Shown here: positions 54,582 through 63,743 of the stretch, in pieces
Layout of the letters: every line of letters starts with the position of its first letter
Numbering within the stretch: position 1 is the first letter of the stretch
Assembly: GCF_018831085.1 (NCBI RefSeq)
Contig: NZ_JAGPNM010000003.1
Span: forward strand, 62,001 to 126,000
Length of the DNA: 64,000 bases
Direction: 5' to 3'
DNA from: Rheinheimera oceanensis
Lineage (GTDB): Bacteria > Pseudomonadota > Gammaproteobacteria > Enterobacterales > Alteromonadaceae
Translations under genes and position numbers: made by a program
The notes under the pieces: generated by a model
The model's database searches: none
Seen by the model: only the letters and a program-made list of their open reading frames with translations
Told to the model about the DNA's origin: nothing

Positions 54582-57056
54582 ATGCCAATCAGCAAAAAAC
54601 CAATTACCAAATTTAAGCAAAGCTATCTTCTGATTTCTGCTGCCTTGTTTGCAGCCGGAGCAAATACTGTATATGCGCAAAGTGCTGAACCTGCAGCAGA
54701 CGGCAGCAGTGAAGCGCGTGCGATAGAAGTCATCCAGGTAAGCGCCACCAAACGGGTAACAACTATCCGTGAAACACCGCTGGCGGTTACGGCTTTTGAT
54801 CAGAATGCACTGGACGACAACCACGTACTGCAACTGGATGATTTACAAGGCATAGTGCCGAGTTTACATATTGCCCAAAATGGCACGCAAAATACACCTA
54901 TGGTATACCTGCGTGGTATCGGCTCGTCAGATCAAACCGAAAGCGGTGATCCGGCAGTAGCCTTTCACGTAGACGGCGTTTATTCTGCCCGCTCTCAGGG
55001 CGCTTCAGCACTGATGTTTGATTTAGAAGGCGCCGAAATTCTGCGCGGGCCACAGGGCACCTTATTTGGCCGTAATGCCACCGGTGGTGTGGTTAATCTG
55101 CATACGGCTAAACCTAAGCTGGATTACTTTGAAGCCAATGCCGAATTTACGCTGGGTAACTATGACCGGCGTGCCACCCGCGCCATGGTTAACTTGCCGC
55201 TGACCGATACGCTGGCAATTCGTGTGGCCGCAGCTATGGATAAATCTGAAGGTGTGGTGGATATGGCGCCGGGTTCTGCCATGGGCAAAAAGTACGGCTC
55301 TACCGATTTGGCGGCAGCCCGTATCAGTGCGTTATGGCAGCCAAATGATAATTTTGACTGGTTTTTGTCATATGAAAACTTTACTGATCAGGGCACCGGC
55401 CATATTCCGACAGTAAGTGGCGGCTCAAACCGTTCGGCCTATATTCAGGAGCCGGGTTTTAATGACTTTGTGATCGACAGTGTGCGTACCCGGCTAAATT
55501 ACAATTTCGATAATGGTATTACGGTGTCCTATATCGGTGGTTATACCGATTCGTCGCGCGAATCGGTGTGGGACAGAAGCTGGAGCCCGGACAAATATGA
55601 GTGGGGCGGCTGCGTAGAATGTACCCATGAAGCCACCCAGCATGAGTTGCAACTGAAAAATGAAGACAGTGCCCGCCTGCAGTGGATGGTTGGCCTGTTC
55701 TACTTTAAAGAAAACAACAGTACTCACTTTGATATAGTGCACCCGGACGTAGACTACGAAGGTGGCAACACACCTAACCCGAATTTATGGTCTACCTACC
55801 GTCAGCCGGATCGTGGTCTAAAATCTAACAGTATTTATGCCCAAAGCACCTATAAACTTACTGATGAATTCCGTGTCAGTGTCGGGCTGCGTTATACCGA
55901 AGACGAGCGCTGGGACAGAGGCGGGCGTAACATTATGTGCCCGGATGTTAAACGCACCGAAAACCTGCCGCTAAACAGTGACTATGTCGGCCTGCTGGAC
56001 CCGGATAATCTGCTAAATGGCCTGGCACCAAACAAACACCTGGTACAACCCGGCCAGTGCTGGGTAGACACCTACAACGATACCAGCCCAAGCTGGGATA
56101 AAACTACCGGTATGGCGCGGCTGGAATGGGATTTCTCACCCACTATCATGCTGTACAGCTCTTATGCTACCGGCTTTAAATCCGGCACTATTCAGGATGG
56201 TGGCCAGTACACCGGCACCGGCCCGTTTACGCAAGCTGATCTGGACGCCATCATTGCCAGAAACAACAATGAAGCCGCTGGCACCAATGCTTATGTGGCT
56301 CCGGAAGAAAATACCAGCATTGAGCTGGGCCTAAAAGGTTCGTTCCTCGACAGCACTTTGCAGGTATTTGCTGCTTTATTCAGCACCGAATACACCGACT
56401 TACAGGTAACCAGTAATGTGACCACCGAAACCGGTGCTGACTTATTACGCAAAACTAACGCCGGTAAAGCCACTATTAATGGTTTGGAAGTAGAAGCCAA
56501 ATGGCTGGTGGGCCGTAATGGCGAGCTGAACGGCACTATGTCGTATCTGGATGCGAAATACGATGAGTTTTTCACTACCGACTCCAGTTATGGCGCCGAC
56601 GGTATAGCTTTTAACCCGTCAGCCGGTAACCCGAATTTACCTAATTTGCTGGATTTCAGCGGTAACCGTTTGGTGCAGGCGCCAGAGTTTAGTATGTCGC
56701 TAAGCTATGAGCATTTCTTTGAGTTAAGTAATGGGGCTTCAGTACGGCCACGCCTGCGTGCCAGTTACTCGTCAGAGATCTGGTTTGATCCGGCTAACCG
56801 TGGCGACAGACCGGAAGGTTTCCGTAATCTGCCTTATGCCGCAGACATTGACCGTCAGGATGCGTACACCAAGCTGGATGCCAGCTTGGTTTACCAGCCA
56901 TCGGCCGGTAACTGGAGTCTGGAAGCTTTTGTTAATAATCTGACTGACAAAGCAATAAAAAGCGACCAGGGCCGCTGGAACAGCAACCCGGTACCTAACT
57001 ATATGTGGCAGGCGCCACGTACTTTCGGGGTGCGGGTAAAAGTGAGTTTTGATTAA
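54582..57056 (+). CDS. TonB-dependent outer-membrane receptor
   Basis: The protein has 824 residues. A signal peptide (about 1-32, ends VYAQ) is followed by a TonB box near 48-54 (IEVIQVS), the plug domain (about 62-170 with ETPLAVTAFD and LRGPQGTLFGRNATGG) and a 22-strand barrel. Cys residues in extracellular loops (CVEC near 346; two more near 452 and 494) may form disulphides. It imports a substrate too large or scarce for porins, energised by TonB. Its operators match those of the sugar operon downstream, so an oligosaccharide (possibly cello-oligosaccharide or aldonate) is the likely cargo. Confidence 0.9.
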   Translation: MPISKKPITKFKQSYLLISAALFAAGANTVYAQSAEPAADGSSEARAIEVIQVSATKRVTTIRETPLAVTAFDQNALDDNHVLQLDDLQGIVPSLHIAQNGTQNTPMVYLRGIGSSDQTESGDPAVAFHVDGVYSARSQGASALMFDLEGAEILRGPQGTLFGRNATGGVVNLHTAKPKLDYFEANAEFTLGNYDRRATRAMVNLPLTDTLAIRVAAAMDKSEGVVDMAPGSAMGKKYGSTDLAAARISALWQPNDNFDWFLSYENFTDQGTGHIPTVSGGSNRSAYIQEPGFNDFVIDSVRTRLNYNFDNGITVSYIGGYTDSSRESVWDRSWSPDKYEWGGCVECTHEATQHELQLKNEDSARLQWMVGLFYFKENNSTHFDIVHPDVDYEGGNTPNPNLWSTYRQPDRGLKSNSIYAQSTYKLTDEFRVSVGLRYTEDERWDRGGRNIMCPDVKRTENLPLNSDYVGLLDPDNLLNGLAPNKHLVQPGQCWVDTYNDTSPSWDKTTGMARLEWDFSPTIMLYSSYATGFKSGTIQDGGQYTGTGPFTQADLDAIIARNNNEAAGTNAYVAPEENTSIELGLKGSFLDSTLQVFAALFSTEYTDLQVTSNVTTETGADLLRKTNAGKATINGLEVEAKWLVGRNGELNGTMSYLDAKYDEFFTTDSSYGADGIAFNPSAGNPNLPNLLDFSGNRLVQAPEFSMSLSYEHFFELSNGASVRPRLRASYSSEIWFDPANRGDRPEGFRNLPYAADIDRQDAYTKLDASLVYQPSAGNWSLEAFVNNLTDKAIKSDQGRWNSNPVPNYMWQAPRTFGVRVKVSFD

Positions 57057-57067
57057 TTACGCTGGCC

Positions 57068-57100
57068 AACGCCGCTGATATAACAGCGGCGTTGTTATTT
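57068..57100 (+). terminator. Terminator of the receptor gene
   Basis: AACGCCGCTG/CAGCGGCGTT (57068-57077, 57084-57093), a 10-bp perfect stem with a six-base loop, is followed by GTTATTT. The minus strand lacks a T-run. Confidence 0.8.
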
Positions 57101-57110
57101 ATGCTGCAGC

Positions 57111-58112
57111 TCAGGTTGAGCTGCGTACCATAATATTGTAACCGACATCTACCGGAGCCAGCGCATGGCGGCCCTTACCAGCAGCGCTAAACAACATTTC
57201 TACTGCCTGGCGGCCCATATCAACGCGTGGTGATGCCACAGATGTAATGGCAGGTTCTACCAATGCTGAGGCTTCCAAATCATTAAAGCCGCAAATGGCA
57301 ATATCTTTGGGCACGTTTAAATTCATGCGTTTACTTTCAAACAAGGCCCCCAGCGCCAGATCATCATTACAGCAAAATACCGCATCGCACTGGTTGTCTG
57401 ATTCGGCAATTACGGCCTGTAACAGCTGGCCGCCCAGTTTAATCGACGAGGGTTGCACCGTGGTTTGAATAAAACTGCGGCAGGGCTGTGGCCAGTCGGC
57501 TATAGCTTGTTTAAAACCTGCCAGCCGCTGCTGGGTGCGGGGGTCCATGCGGGCTCCGACAAAGGCTGGTGCACGATAGCCACGTTGCAGCAGATGTTTC
57601 GTCATATCGTAACTGGCCTGATAATGCGAAAAGCCAATATTCATATCTATCGGCTGATTGGTCAGTTCCATTATCTGTACTACCGGAATATCAGCCTGCA
57701 GTAACAGTTTACGGGCGTAATCGGTTTGTGCTGCCCCGGTAACAATAAAGCCTTCCGGCGACTGGCTAAGCAGGGTAGCAATCAACTTTTCTTCTTCTAA
57801 CGGCGAGTAATGACAGTCACCCAGCAACACCTGTAGATTTTTCGCTTTAACCGCCTGATAAATACCCTGCAGTACATCGTTAAATACGATATTGGATAGC
57901 GACGGAATAATAACAGCCAGCACGCCGGATTTTTTCGATGCCAGTGCGCTGGCGGCATGGTTGCGGATATAGCCGATCTCGTGAATGGCTTTTTCTACTT
58001 TATTGCGTAATTTGTCAGATACCTTGGTTGGATCTGTCAATACCCGTGATACTGTGATGGCGCTTACACCGGCAACTTTGGCAACGTCTTTTAAATTTGG
58101 CTTTGGGCTCAT
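57111..58112 (-). CDS. LacI-family repressor, GntR (gluconate) type
   Basis: The protein has 333 residues. The LacI helix-turn-helix is at about 5-25 (LKDVAKVAGVSAITVSRVL), followed by the hinge and a periplasmic-binding-protein-like effector domain. Phrases such as IPSLSNIVFNDVLQGI, FVGARMDPRTQQRLAGF, FCCNDDLALGALFESKRMNL and PKDIAICGFNDLEAS resemble E. coli GntR closely, which binds gluconate. It is divergent from the kinase gene with a shared operator and converges on the receptor gene. Gluconate or a related aldonate is therefore the likely inducer. Confidence 0.9.
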   Translation of the reverse strand: MSPKPNLKDVAKVAGVSAITVSRVLTDPTKVSDKLRNKVEKAIHEIGYIRNHAASALASKKSGVLAVIIPSLSNIVFNDVLQGIYQAVKAKNLQVLLGDCHYSPLEEEKLIATLLSQSPEGFIVTGAAQTDYARKLLLQADIPVVQIMELTNQPIDMNIGFSHYQASYDMTKHLLQRGYRAPAFVGARMDPRTQQRLAGFKQAIADWPQPCRSFIQTTVQPSSIKLGGQLLQAVIAESDNQCDAVFCCNDDLALGALFESKRMNLNVPKDIAICGFNDLEASALVEPAITSVASPRVDMGRQAVEMLFSAAGKGRHALAPVDVGYNIMVRSST

Positions 58113-58139
58113 AAGCTTAGTTCTGCAATCTTTTACATG

Positions 58140-58168
58140 ACAATACTGTATTGCTGGTTGTTAGTCAA
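58140..58168 (-). promoter_or_regulatory. Promoter of the LacI-family gene
   Basis: On the minus strand TTGACT (58168-58163) and TATTGT (58145-58140) are 17 bases apart. Operator O3 abuts the -35 on its upstream side. Confidence 0.6.
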
Positions 58169-58169
58169 A

Positions 58170-58185
58170 ATGGTTGCGCAATCAT
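58170..58185. promoter_or_regulatory. Operator O3 between repressor and kinase genes
   Basis: ATGGTTGCGCAATCAT is identical to O1 and lies between the divergent repressor and gluconokinase genes, 59 bases before the kinase ATG. Binding here could repress the kinase and autoregulate the repressor. Confidence 0.7.
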
Positions 58186-58243
58186 TGTTGCTGGTTTAAG
58201 CTTGAAACCAACAAGCAACACTAACAGGAAGCAGCAGCTTATT

Positions 58244-58756
58244 ATGCGCGCTACAGTAAGCAAAACGATTGTGATTATGGGCGTGGCCGGTAGCGGTAAG
58301 TCAACCGTTGGCCGGTTACTGGCGCAGCAGCTGGGCTGGCGCTTTATTGAAGGTGACGATTATCACAGCCCGCAGGCAAAACAAATGATGGCCAGTGGTA
58401 TACCGCTGGCCGATCATTTACGCGAAAGCTGGGTACAGGCTCTATGTAACGAGCTCAGTGCCTGCAAAGCAGCAAAGCAGCCTTGTGTGTTAAGTTATTC
58501 CGGTCTAATTGCCCGTCACCGCCAGCAAATTCGCAGTAGTGCAGATAACGCACACTTTTTTTATTTGCAGGGCGATGCCGCGCTGCTGGCACAGCGTCTG
58601 GCGCAACGGCAAAACCATTTTATGCCACCGGCTATGTTGCAAAGCCAGTTGCTGACCATGCAAAGCTGCGACAATGAAACCGATATAACCATGCTGGATA
58701 TCACATTGCCGGCAGCAACGCTGGTACAGCAGATAACACAGTTTTTAGCCGCGTAA
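58244..58756 (+). CDS. gntK: Gluconokinase
   Basis: The protein has 170 residues from the ATG at 58244, which gives the family length; the frame upstream to 58151 crosses the operator. The P-loop MGVAGSGKST (about 12-21) is followed by FIEGDDYHSPQAKQMMASGIPL (family phrase cited in part: EGDDYH) and HFLRESW-like DHLRESWVQAL, characteristic of GntK. It phosphorylates D-gluconate to 6-phosphogluconate for the Entner-Doudoroff or pentose phosphate pathway. It is the first gene of the run kinase, symporter, phosphorylase, dehydrogenase. Confidence 0.9.
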   Translation: MRATVSKTIVIMGVAGSGKSTVGRLLAQQLGWRFIEGDDYHSPQAKQMMASGIPLADHLRESWVQALCNELSACKAAKQPCVLSYSGLIARHRQQIRSSADNAHFFYLQGDAALLAQRLAQRQNHFMPPAMLQSQLLTMQSCDNETDITMLDITLPAATLVQQITQFLAA

Positions 58757-58764
58757 ATCGATAC

Positions 58765-58780
58765 CTGATTGCGCTATCAT
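58765..58780. promoter_or_regulatory. Operator O4 before the symporter gene
   Basis: CTGATTGCGCTATCAT matches O1 at 13 of 16 positions and keeps the TTGCGC centre. It lies in the 76-base gap between the kinase and symporter genes and overlaps a TATCAT that could be a -10, so the symporter-phosphorylase-dehydrogenase genes may have their own regulated promoter. Confidence 0.5.
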
Positions 58781-58832
58781 ATTCAGCCGCAGAGCTGATG
58801 CCATAACAGTTCATAATAATGGATAACAGGGT

Positions 58833-60221
58833 ATGACCGCTTCAGCAAGGCAACACACAACAACGCAGCAGAGTGCCACACCGGTAAAGCTGCGCGAAAA
58901 AATAGGTTACGGCCTCGGCGATATGGGCTTTAACTTTTACTGGACTAATATTTCAGCTTTTTTGCTTATTTATTATACCGACGTATTTGGTATTTCAGCG
59001 GCAGCTGCCGGTACTATGATGTTGGTAACAAAAATTATTGATGCTTTTACCGATCCGTTAATGGGGGCTGTTGCCGACCGCACCCGCACCCGTTTTGGTA
59101 AATTCCGGCCTTATTTATTATGGTTAGCGATACCTCTGGCCGCCGCCGGTGTACTGACTTACAGTACACCGGATTTGGGCGAAACCGGCAAGCTGGTATG
59201 GGCTTATGCTACCTACACCTTGCTGATGCTGGTGTATACCGCTATTAATATTCCGTATTCTGCGCTGTCCGGCGTTATTACCAGTGACAGCCAGCAGCGA
59301 ACGACACTGGTAAGCTTTCGTTTTATCGGCGGTTTTAGCGGCGGCATCCTGGTAACTTATTTAACACCCAAGTTAGTGCCGTTACTGGGGCAGGGCGATG
59401 ACGTGCTGGGCTGGCAACTGACGATGCTGGTGTTTGGTATCGCCGCTGCCTTAATGTTTTTAACTACCTTTTTAACCACCCGTGAGCGTATTGAGCCTAT
59501 TAACCGGCAATCCACAGCAGTGCTGCAGGACCTGGTCGATTTAAAGCATAACAAACCCTGGCTGGTGTTGTTTGCGCTGGCGCTGATTATTATGGTTACC
59601 ATTACCATGCGAGCCGGCAGCGGCGTGTATTATTTTAAATATTATGTTGAAAGGCCCGACTTAGTAGGCGAGTTTTTATCTTCCTATATGTTTGCGCTGG
59701 CACTTGGCGCTGCGGCCACGCCATTGATGACCCGCTTTATTGATAAAAAGCATTTGATGGTGTTACTGATGTCCTTGGCAGGGATGCTTTCCATCAGCCT
59801 GTACTTTGTACCGGCCGATGCCGTCGGTGTTATTTTTGCGCTTAATCTGGCCATTGGTTTTGTACTGGGGCCAAAGTCGCCGCTGGCGTTTTCTATGTAT
59901 GCCGACACGGCCGATTACAACGAATGGCGCACCGGGCGCAGGGCTACCGCCATGACCTTTGCTGCAGCAACATTCTCGCAAAAGCTGGGCGGGGCTATAG
60001 CATCGGCCTTAATCGGCTGGCTGCTGGCTGCTATTGGTTATGTCGCTAACGAGCAGCAAAGCAGTGGCTCGCAAACCGGCATAGTACTGCTGATCTCGGT
60101 AATCCCGGGAGTTATCGCGCTGCTGGCAGCCTTTGTGATGCGTTATTACAGCCTGGACAATCAGCAACTGGCAAAAATTCAGTTAGACCTGCAACAGCGC
60201 AAGGCAGCAGCCAGCGCATAA
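58833..60221 (+). CDS. Sugar:cation symporter, GPH family (MelB-like)
   Basis: The protein has 462 residues with twelve membrane helices. LREKIGYGLGDMGFNFYW at the N-terminus and DAFTDPLMGAVADRTRTRFGKFRPY (cited in part: DPLMGAVADRT) are the hallmarks of glycoside-pentoside-hexuronide:cation symporters; the conserved Asp residues in helix 2 bind the cation. NEWRTGRRATAMTFAA near the C-terminus is also typical. It should bring the disaccharide into the cytoplasm intact for phosphorolysis. Confidence 0.92.
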   Translation: MTASARQHTTTQQSATPVKLREKIGYGLGDMGFNFYWTNISAFLLIYYTDVFGISAAAAGTMMLVTKIIDAFTDPLMGAVADRTRTRFGKFRPYLLWLAIPLAAAGVLTYSTPDLGETGKLVWAYATYTLLMLVYTAINIPYSALSGVITSDSQQRTTLVSFRFIGGFSGGILVTYLTPKLVPLLGQGDDVLGWQLTMLVFGIAAALMFLTTFLTTRERIEPINRQSTAVLQDLVDLKHNKPWLVLFALALIIMVTITMRAGSGVYYFKYYVERPDLVGEFLSSYMFALALGAAATPLMTRFIDKKHLMVLLMSLAGMLSISLYFVPADAVGVIFALNLAIGFVLGPKSPLAFSMYADTADYNEWRTGRRATAMTFAAATFSQKLGGAIASALIGWLLAAIGYVANEQQSSGSQTGIVLLISVIPGVIALLAAFVMRYYSLDNQQLAKIQLDLQQRKAAASA

Positions 60222-60248
60222 GATAATTTTACCCGGAGTATTACTTTG

Positions 60249-62633
60249 ATGGCAGCCTCTGGCATGCAACCTGGCAACAACGGTCAGCGTTATGACTTAT
60301 TCAGCCCGACAACTATGCCGCTGGCAGCGGCATTTTTATGGAACAAACAGTTAATGGTGCAACTGAACTGCCGTGGCTATGCCACCGCGCAGTTTATGCA
60401 ACCGGAACCGGCCAAATACGCCCATGCGCCAACTCTTGAAGCAAAAACCTTTATGCAGCCGGAGCAGCCTTACTATGCGCATCATCCGGGCCGCTTTGTT
60501 TACATTAAAGATGAGCAAAGCGCTGAGGTGTTTTCGGTACCCTACGAGCCGGTGCGCAGCAAGGCCGACAGCTTTGTATTTTCGGCCGGTAAAAGTGATA
60601 TTTGCTGGCAGTTGCAGCAACAAGGCTTGCAGCTGCAATGGCAGCTATGCTTAAGCCCGGACCAGCCCCATGAGCTGTGGCAGCTTACTGTTACTAACCT
60701 CAGTGCACAGCCACGTCAGCTTAGCATTTACCCCTATTTCCCGGTCGGTTATATGTCGTGGATGAACCAGTCGGCAAAGTTTGAACCGGCGCTCAATGCC
60801 ATAGTGTGTTCATCGGTTACACCATATCAAAAATATCCCGATTACTTTAAAAACAAGCTGTTAAAGGATAAAACCTTTTTGCTGGCCGAGCAGGTACCCA
60901 CCAGTTGGCAATGCGCACAACAAGCGTTTGAAGGTGAGGGTGGCCTGCATGCACCGGATGCTTTACAGCACACCGAGCTTGATGGCGGCGATGCCTTATA
61001 TGAAACCCCGGCCTGCGTTATGCAATACCGGCTGCAACTGGCCGGAGGGGCACAGCAGGTTTACCGTTTTGTGTTCGGCCCGGCACTGGATGAAAGTGAG
61101 ATAGCCGCAGCCCGCCAGCGTTATTTTTTAACGCCGGATGGTTTTAGCACAGCGCAGCAGCAGTACAGCGATTATATTGCCCAAGGGCAGGGCTGTTTAC
61201 AGATAGAAACGCCGGATGCGGCACTGGACAACTTTGTCAACCACTGGCTGCCACGCCAGGTGTATTACCACGGCGATGTCAACCGGCTAACTACAGATCC
61301 GCAAACGCGCAATTATCTGCAGGATAATATGGGCATGAGCTATGTGCGGCCAGAAGCGTTTCGCGCTGCCTTATTAACGGCATTGGCGCAGCAGCACAGC
61401 AGTGGCGAAATGCCGGACGGTATTTTGCTGCACCCCGATGCCGAGCTGAAATACATTAACCAGGTGCCGCATACCGACCAGTGCGTGTGGTTGCCGGTAT
61501 GTTTAGCTGCGTACCTGGCTGAAACCAACGATACGGCCTTATTGCAGCAAACTATAGCTTTTGGCGACAGTGCAGAGCCCGCTACTGTGTTTGAACATAT
61601 TTGTCGTGCCATGAGCTGGTTACTGCATAAACGCGATGCGCGCGGCCTGAGTTTTATTGAACAGGGCGACTGGTGCGATCCAATGAATATGGTTGGCTAC
61701 AAAGGCCGTGGTGTATCGGGTTGGTTGTCGTTGGCGGCGGCTTATGCGCTTAACTGCTGGGCTGATATTTGCCAGCAACTGGGTGAGCAGCAACGCGCTG
61801 AGCAATACCGCAAAGATGCAGACAATTTTAATCAGGCGGTTAACCATTACCTGTGGGACGGCAAATGGTATGGTCGCGGCATTACCGATGACAACGTAGT
61901 TTTTGGCATCAGTAAAGACACTGAGGGCCGTATTTATCTGAACCCGCAAAGCTGGGCCATGTTAAGTGGTGCTGCTAACAAAGAGCAGCAGCAACTGATG
62001 CTGGCCGAAATTGATGCCCAACTTGCTACCCCTTACGGCGTGCAAATGCTGGCGCCGGCCTATATCGCTATGCGCGAAGATGTGGGCCGGGTAACACAAA
62101 AGCATCCGGGTTCGGCCGAAAATGGCTCGGTGTATAACCATGCGGCGGCATTTTACCTGTATGCGTTGTATCAGATTAACCAGCCGGACAAAGCCTTTGC
62201 AGTACTGCGGCAGATGCTGCCTGGCAGCACAGAGCAAGATTGTCTGCAACGCGGCCAGTTACCGGTGTTTATTCCTAATTACTATCGCGGTGCTTACCGG
62301 CAGTTTCCGCGCACAGCCGGGCGCTCCAGCCAGTTATTTAATACCGGCACGGTGCACTGGGTGTATCGCTCGTTAATCGAAGGGCTGTTTGGCGTAAAAG
62401 GTTGTGCAGAAGGCTTATTACTGCAACCGCAACTGCCAGCCGATTGGCCACAGGTTAAACTTAAGCGGCAGTTTCGCGGCGCAGAGTTTGCTATCCTAAT
62501 GCGCCGGCAAAGCGGCATCAGCAAGGCACAGCTAAGTGTCGATGGCCGCTTACTGCCACAGCCGCTTATCACTGACATTGTCGCCGGCCGGCATTATCAG
62601 GTAGAACTGTTGCTGCCTCAGCCAGCTAAGTAA
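60249..62633 (+). CDS. GH94 phosphorylase, probably cellobionic acid phosphorylase
   Basis: The protein has 794 residues from the ATG at 60249 (GGAG 10 bases before; a TTG one codon earlier is an alternative). It has the N-terminal beta-sandwich and the (alpha/alpha)6 barrel of GH94. The general acid is probably Asp477 in GDWCDPMN. Arg614 and Lys618 (GRVTQK) match the Arg/Lys pair that, as I recall, binds the carboxylate of gluconate in the Saccharophagus degradans enzyme (Asp472, Arg609, Lys613); all three differ by the same offset of 5. The predicted reaction is cellobionate plus phosphate to alpha-glucose-1-phosphate and gluconate. The adjacent gluconokinase and GntR-like repressor support this. 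Confidence 0.85.
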   Translation: MAASGMQPGNNGQRYDLFSPTTMPLAAAFLWNKQLMVQLNCRGYATAQFMQPEPAKYAHAPTLEAKTFMQPEQPYYAHHPGRFVYIKDEQSAEVFSVPYEPVRSKADSFVFSAGKSDICWQLQQQGLQLQWQLCLSPDQPHELWQLTVTNLSAQPRQLSIYPYFPVGYMSWMNQSAKFEPALNAIVCSSVTPYQKYPDYFKNKLLKDKTFLLAEQVPTSWQCAQQAFEGEGGLHAPDALQHTELDGGDALYETPACVMQYRLQLAGGAQQVYRFVFGPALDESEIAAARQRYFLTPDGFSTAQQQYSDYIAQGQGCLQIETPDAALDNFVNHWLPRQVYYHGDVNRLTTDPQTRNYLQDNMGMSYVRPEAFRAALLTALAQQHSSGEMPDGILLHPDAELKYINQVPHTDQCVWLPVCLAAYLAETNDTALLQQTIAFGDSAEPATVFEHICRAMSWLLHKRDARGLSFIEQGDWCDPMNMVGYKGRGVSGWLSLAAAYALNCWADICQQLGEQQRAEQYRKDADNFNQAVNHYLWDGKWYGRGITDDNVVFGISKDTEGRIYLNPQSWAMLSGAANKEQQQLMLAEIDAQLATPYGVQMLAPAYIAMREDVGRVTQKHPGSAENGSVYNHAAAFYLYALYQINQPDKAFAVLRQMLPGSTEQDCLQRGQLPVFIPNYYRGAYRQFPRTAGRSSQLFNTGTVHWVYRSLIEGLFGVKGCAEGLLLQPQLPADWPQVKLKRQFRGAEFAILMRRQSGISKAQLSVDGRLLPQPLITDIVAGRHYQVELLLPQPAK

Positions 62634-62650
62634 CCGCATAAGGAAAGGCT

Positions 62651-63661
62651 ATGATCCGCATTGGTTTATTAGGCGCTGCCCGTATCAGCGATAAAGCAAT
62701 ATTTCAGCCGCTCAAGCAACTAAGAGGTTTTGCCTTGCAAGCGGTAGCCGCCTCCTCGGCAGAACGGGCCGGCGAGTATGCCGGTGCGCATGGCATTTTA
62801 CATGTCGCCGACAGCTACCAGGCTTTGCTTGAGCGTAGCGATATCGACCTGATTTACAATGCGTTGCCACCTTCAGAGCATGCGTATTGGACCATACAAG
62901 CCTTACAACAGGGTAAGCATGTGTTGTGTGAAAAGCCGTTTGCTATGAATGAAGCCGAGGCTCAAGCTATGGTGCAGGCGGCAAAAGCTTCCGGCAAGGT
63001 ATTGCTGGAAGCCTTTCATTACCGCTTTCACCCGTTGTTTGTTGAGGTAATGCAACTGGTGCAGGCCGGTACTATTGGCAGTATCCGCCATTTGCGGGCG
63101 AATTTTTCGGTGCGGATCCCATATTTTGCCGGTTCGCTACGGCACGAGGCGGCGCTGGGTGGCGGTGCCATGATGGATTTAGGCTGTTATCCGCTGCATT
63201 GGGTACGTACTATTATGGGCAGCGAACCTAAGGTACTAAGCGCTGATTGTATTACCGCCGGGGCAACTACCGGCGGGCCACAGATTGATATCACCACTCA
63301 GGCGCAGTTGCAATTTGCTGATGGCGCTATTGCCGATATCGGCAGCAGCATGGCAGAGCATTTAAGCCGTACGCCAGATACCAGCCTGGTGCTGGAGGGC
63401 AGTTTGGGCAGTATTGAAGTTAGCGGGCTGATTACGCCGCAACAGGGCAACAGCATTAAACTGATTACTGCCGGCTCAGAGCGGCAATACAGTGTGCCGG
63501 GCAGCAGCACCTATTATTATCAGTTGCAGCATGTGCAAGACTGCCTGCAAGGCCGTGCTACAGCCTTAACCGGCGGTACAGACGCGATTAACAATATGCG
63601 CCTGCTGGACCAGATCTATCAGCATGCCGGGCTTTTAAGCCGTGGTAGCTGCCGCCGTTAG
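62651..63661 (+). CDS. Gfo/Idh/MocA-family NAD(P)-dependent sugar dehydrogenase
   Basis: The protein has 336 residues with a strong SD (AAGGAAAGG). The Rossmann motif is GLLGAARISDKA at 5-16, and HVLCEKPFAMN contains the family's catalytic Lys. The C-terminal beta-sheet domain has GGAMMDLGCYPLHW with the usual His. Sequence style is near D-xylose 1-dehydrogenases and glucose-fructose oxidoreductases. Being last in the operon it may oxidise a sugar or aldonate intermediate, but neither substrate nor direction can be read from the sequence. Confidence 0.87.
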   Translation: MIRIGLLGAARISDKAIFQPLKQLRGFALQAVAASSAERAGEYAGAHGILHVADSYQALLERSDIDLIYNALPPSEHAYWTIQALQQGKHVLCEKPFAMNEAEAQAMVQAAKASGKVLLEAFHYRFHPLFVEVMQLVQAGTIGSIRHLRANFSVRIPYFAGSLRHEAALGGGAMMDLGCYPLHWVRTIMGSEPKVLSADCITAGATTGGPQIDITTQAQLQFADGAIADIGSSMAEHLSRTPDTSLVLEGSLGSIEVSGLITPQQGNSIKLITAGSERQYSVPGSSTYYYQLQHVQDCLQGRATALTGGTDAINNMRLLDQIYQHAGLLSRGSCRR

Positions 63662-63743
63662 CCGCGGCAAGTGCAGTTGGCATTGCAGCGCTGCTGGTTG
63701 TTGCCTATTATGCCGCTTACACTAGCATAAGGGTAATACCGGC

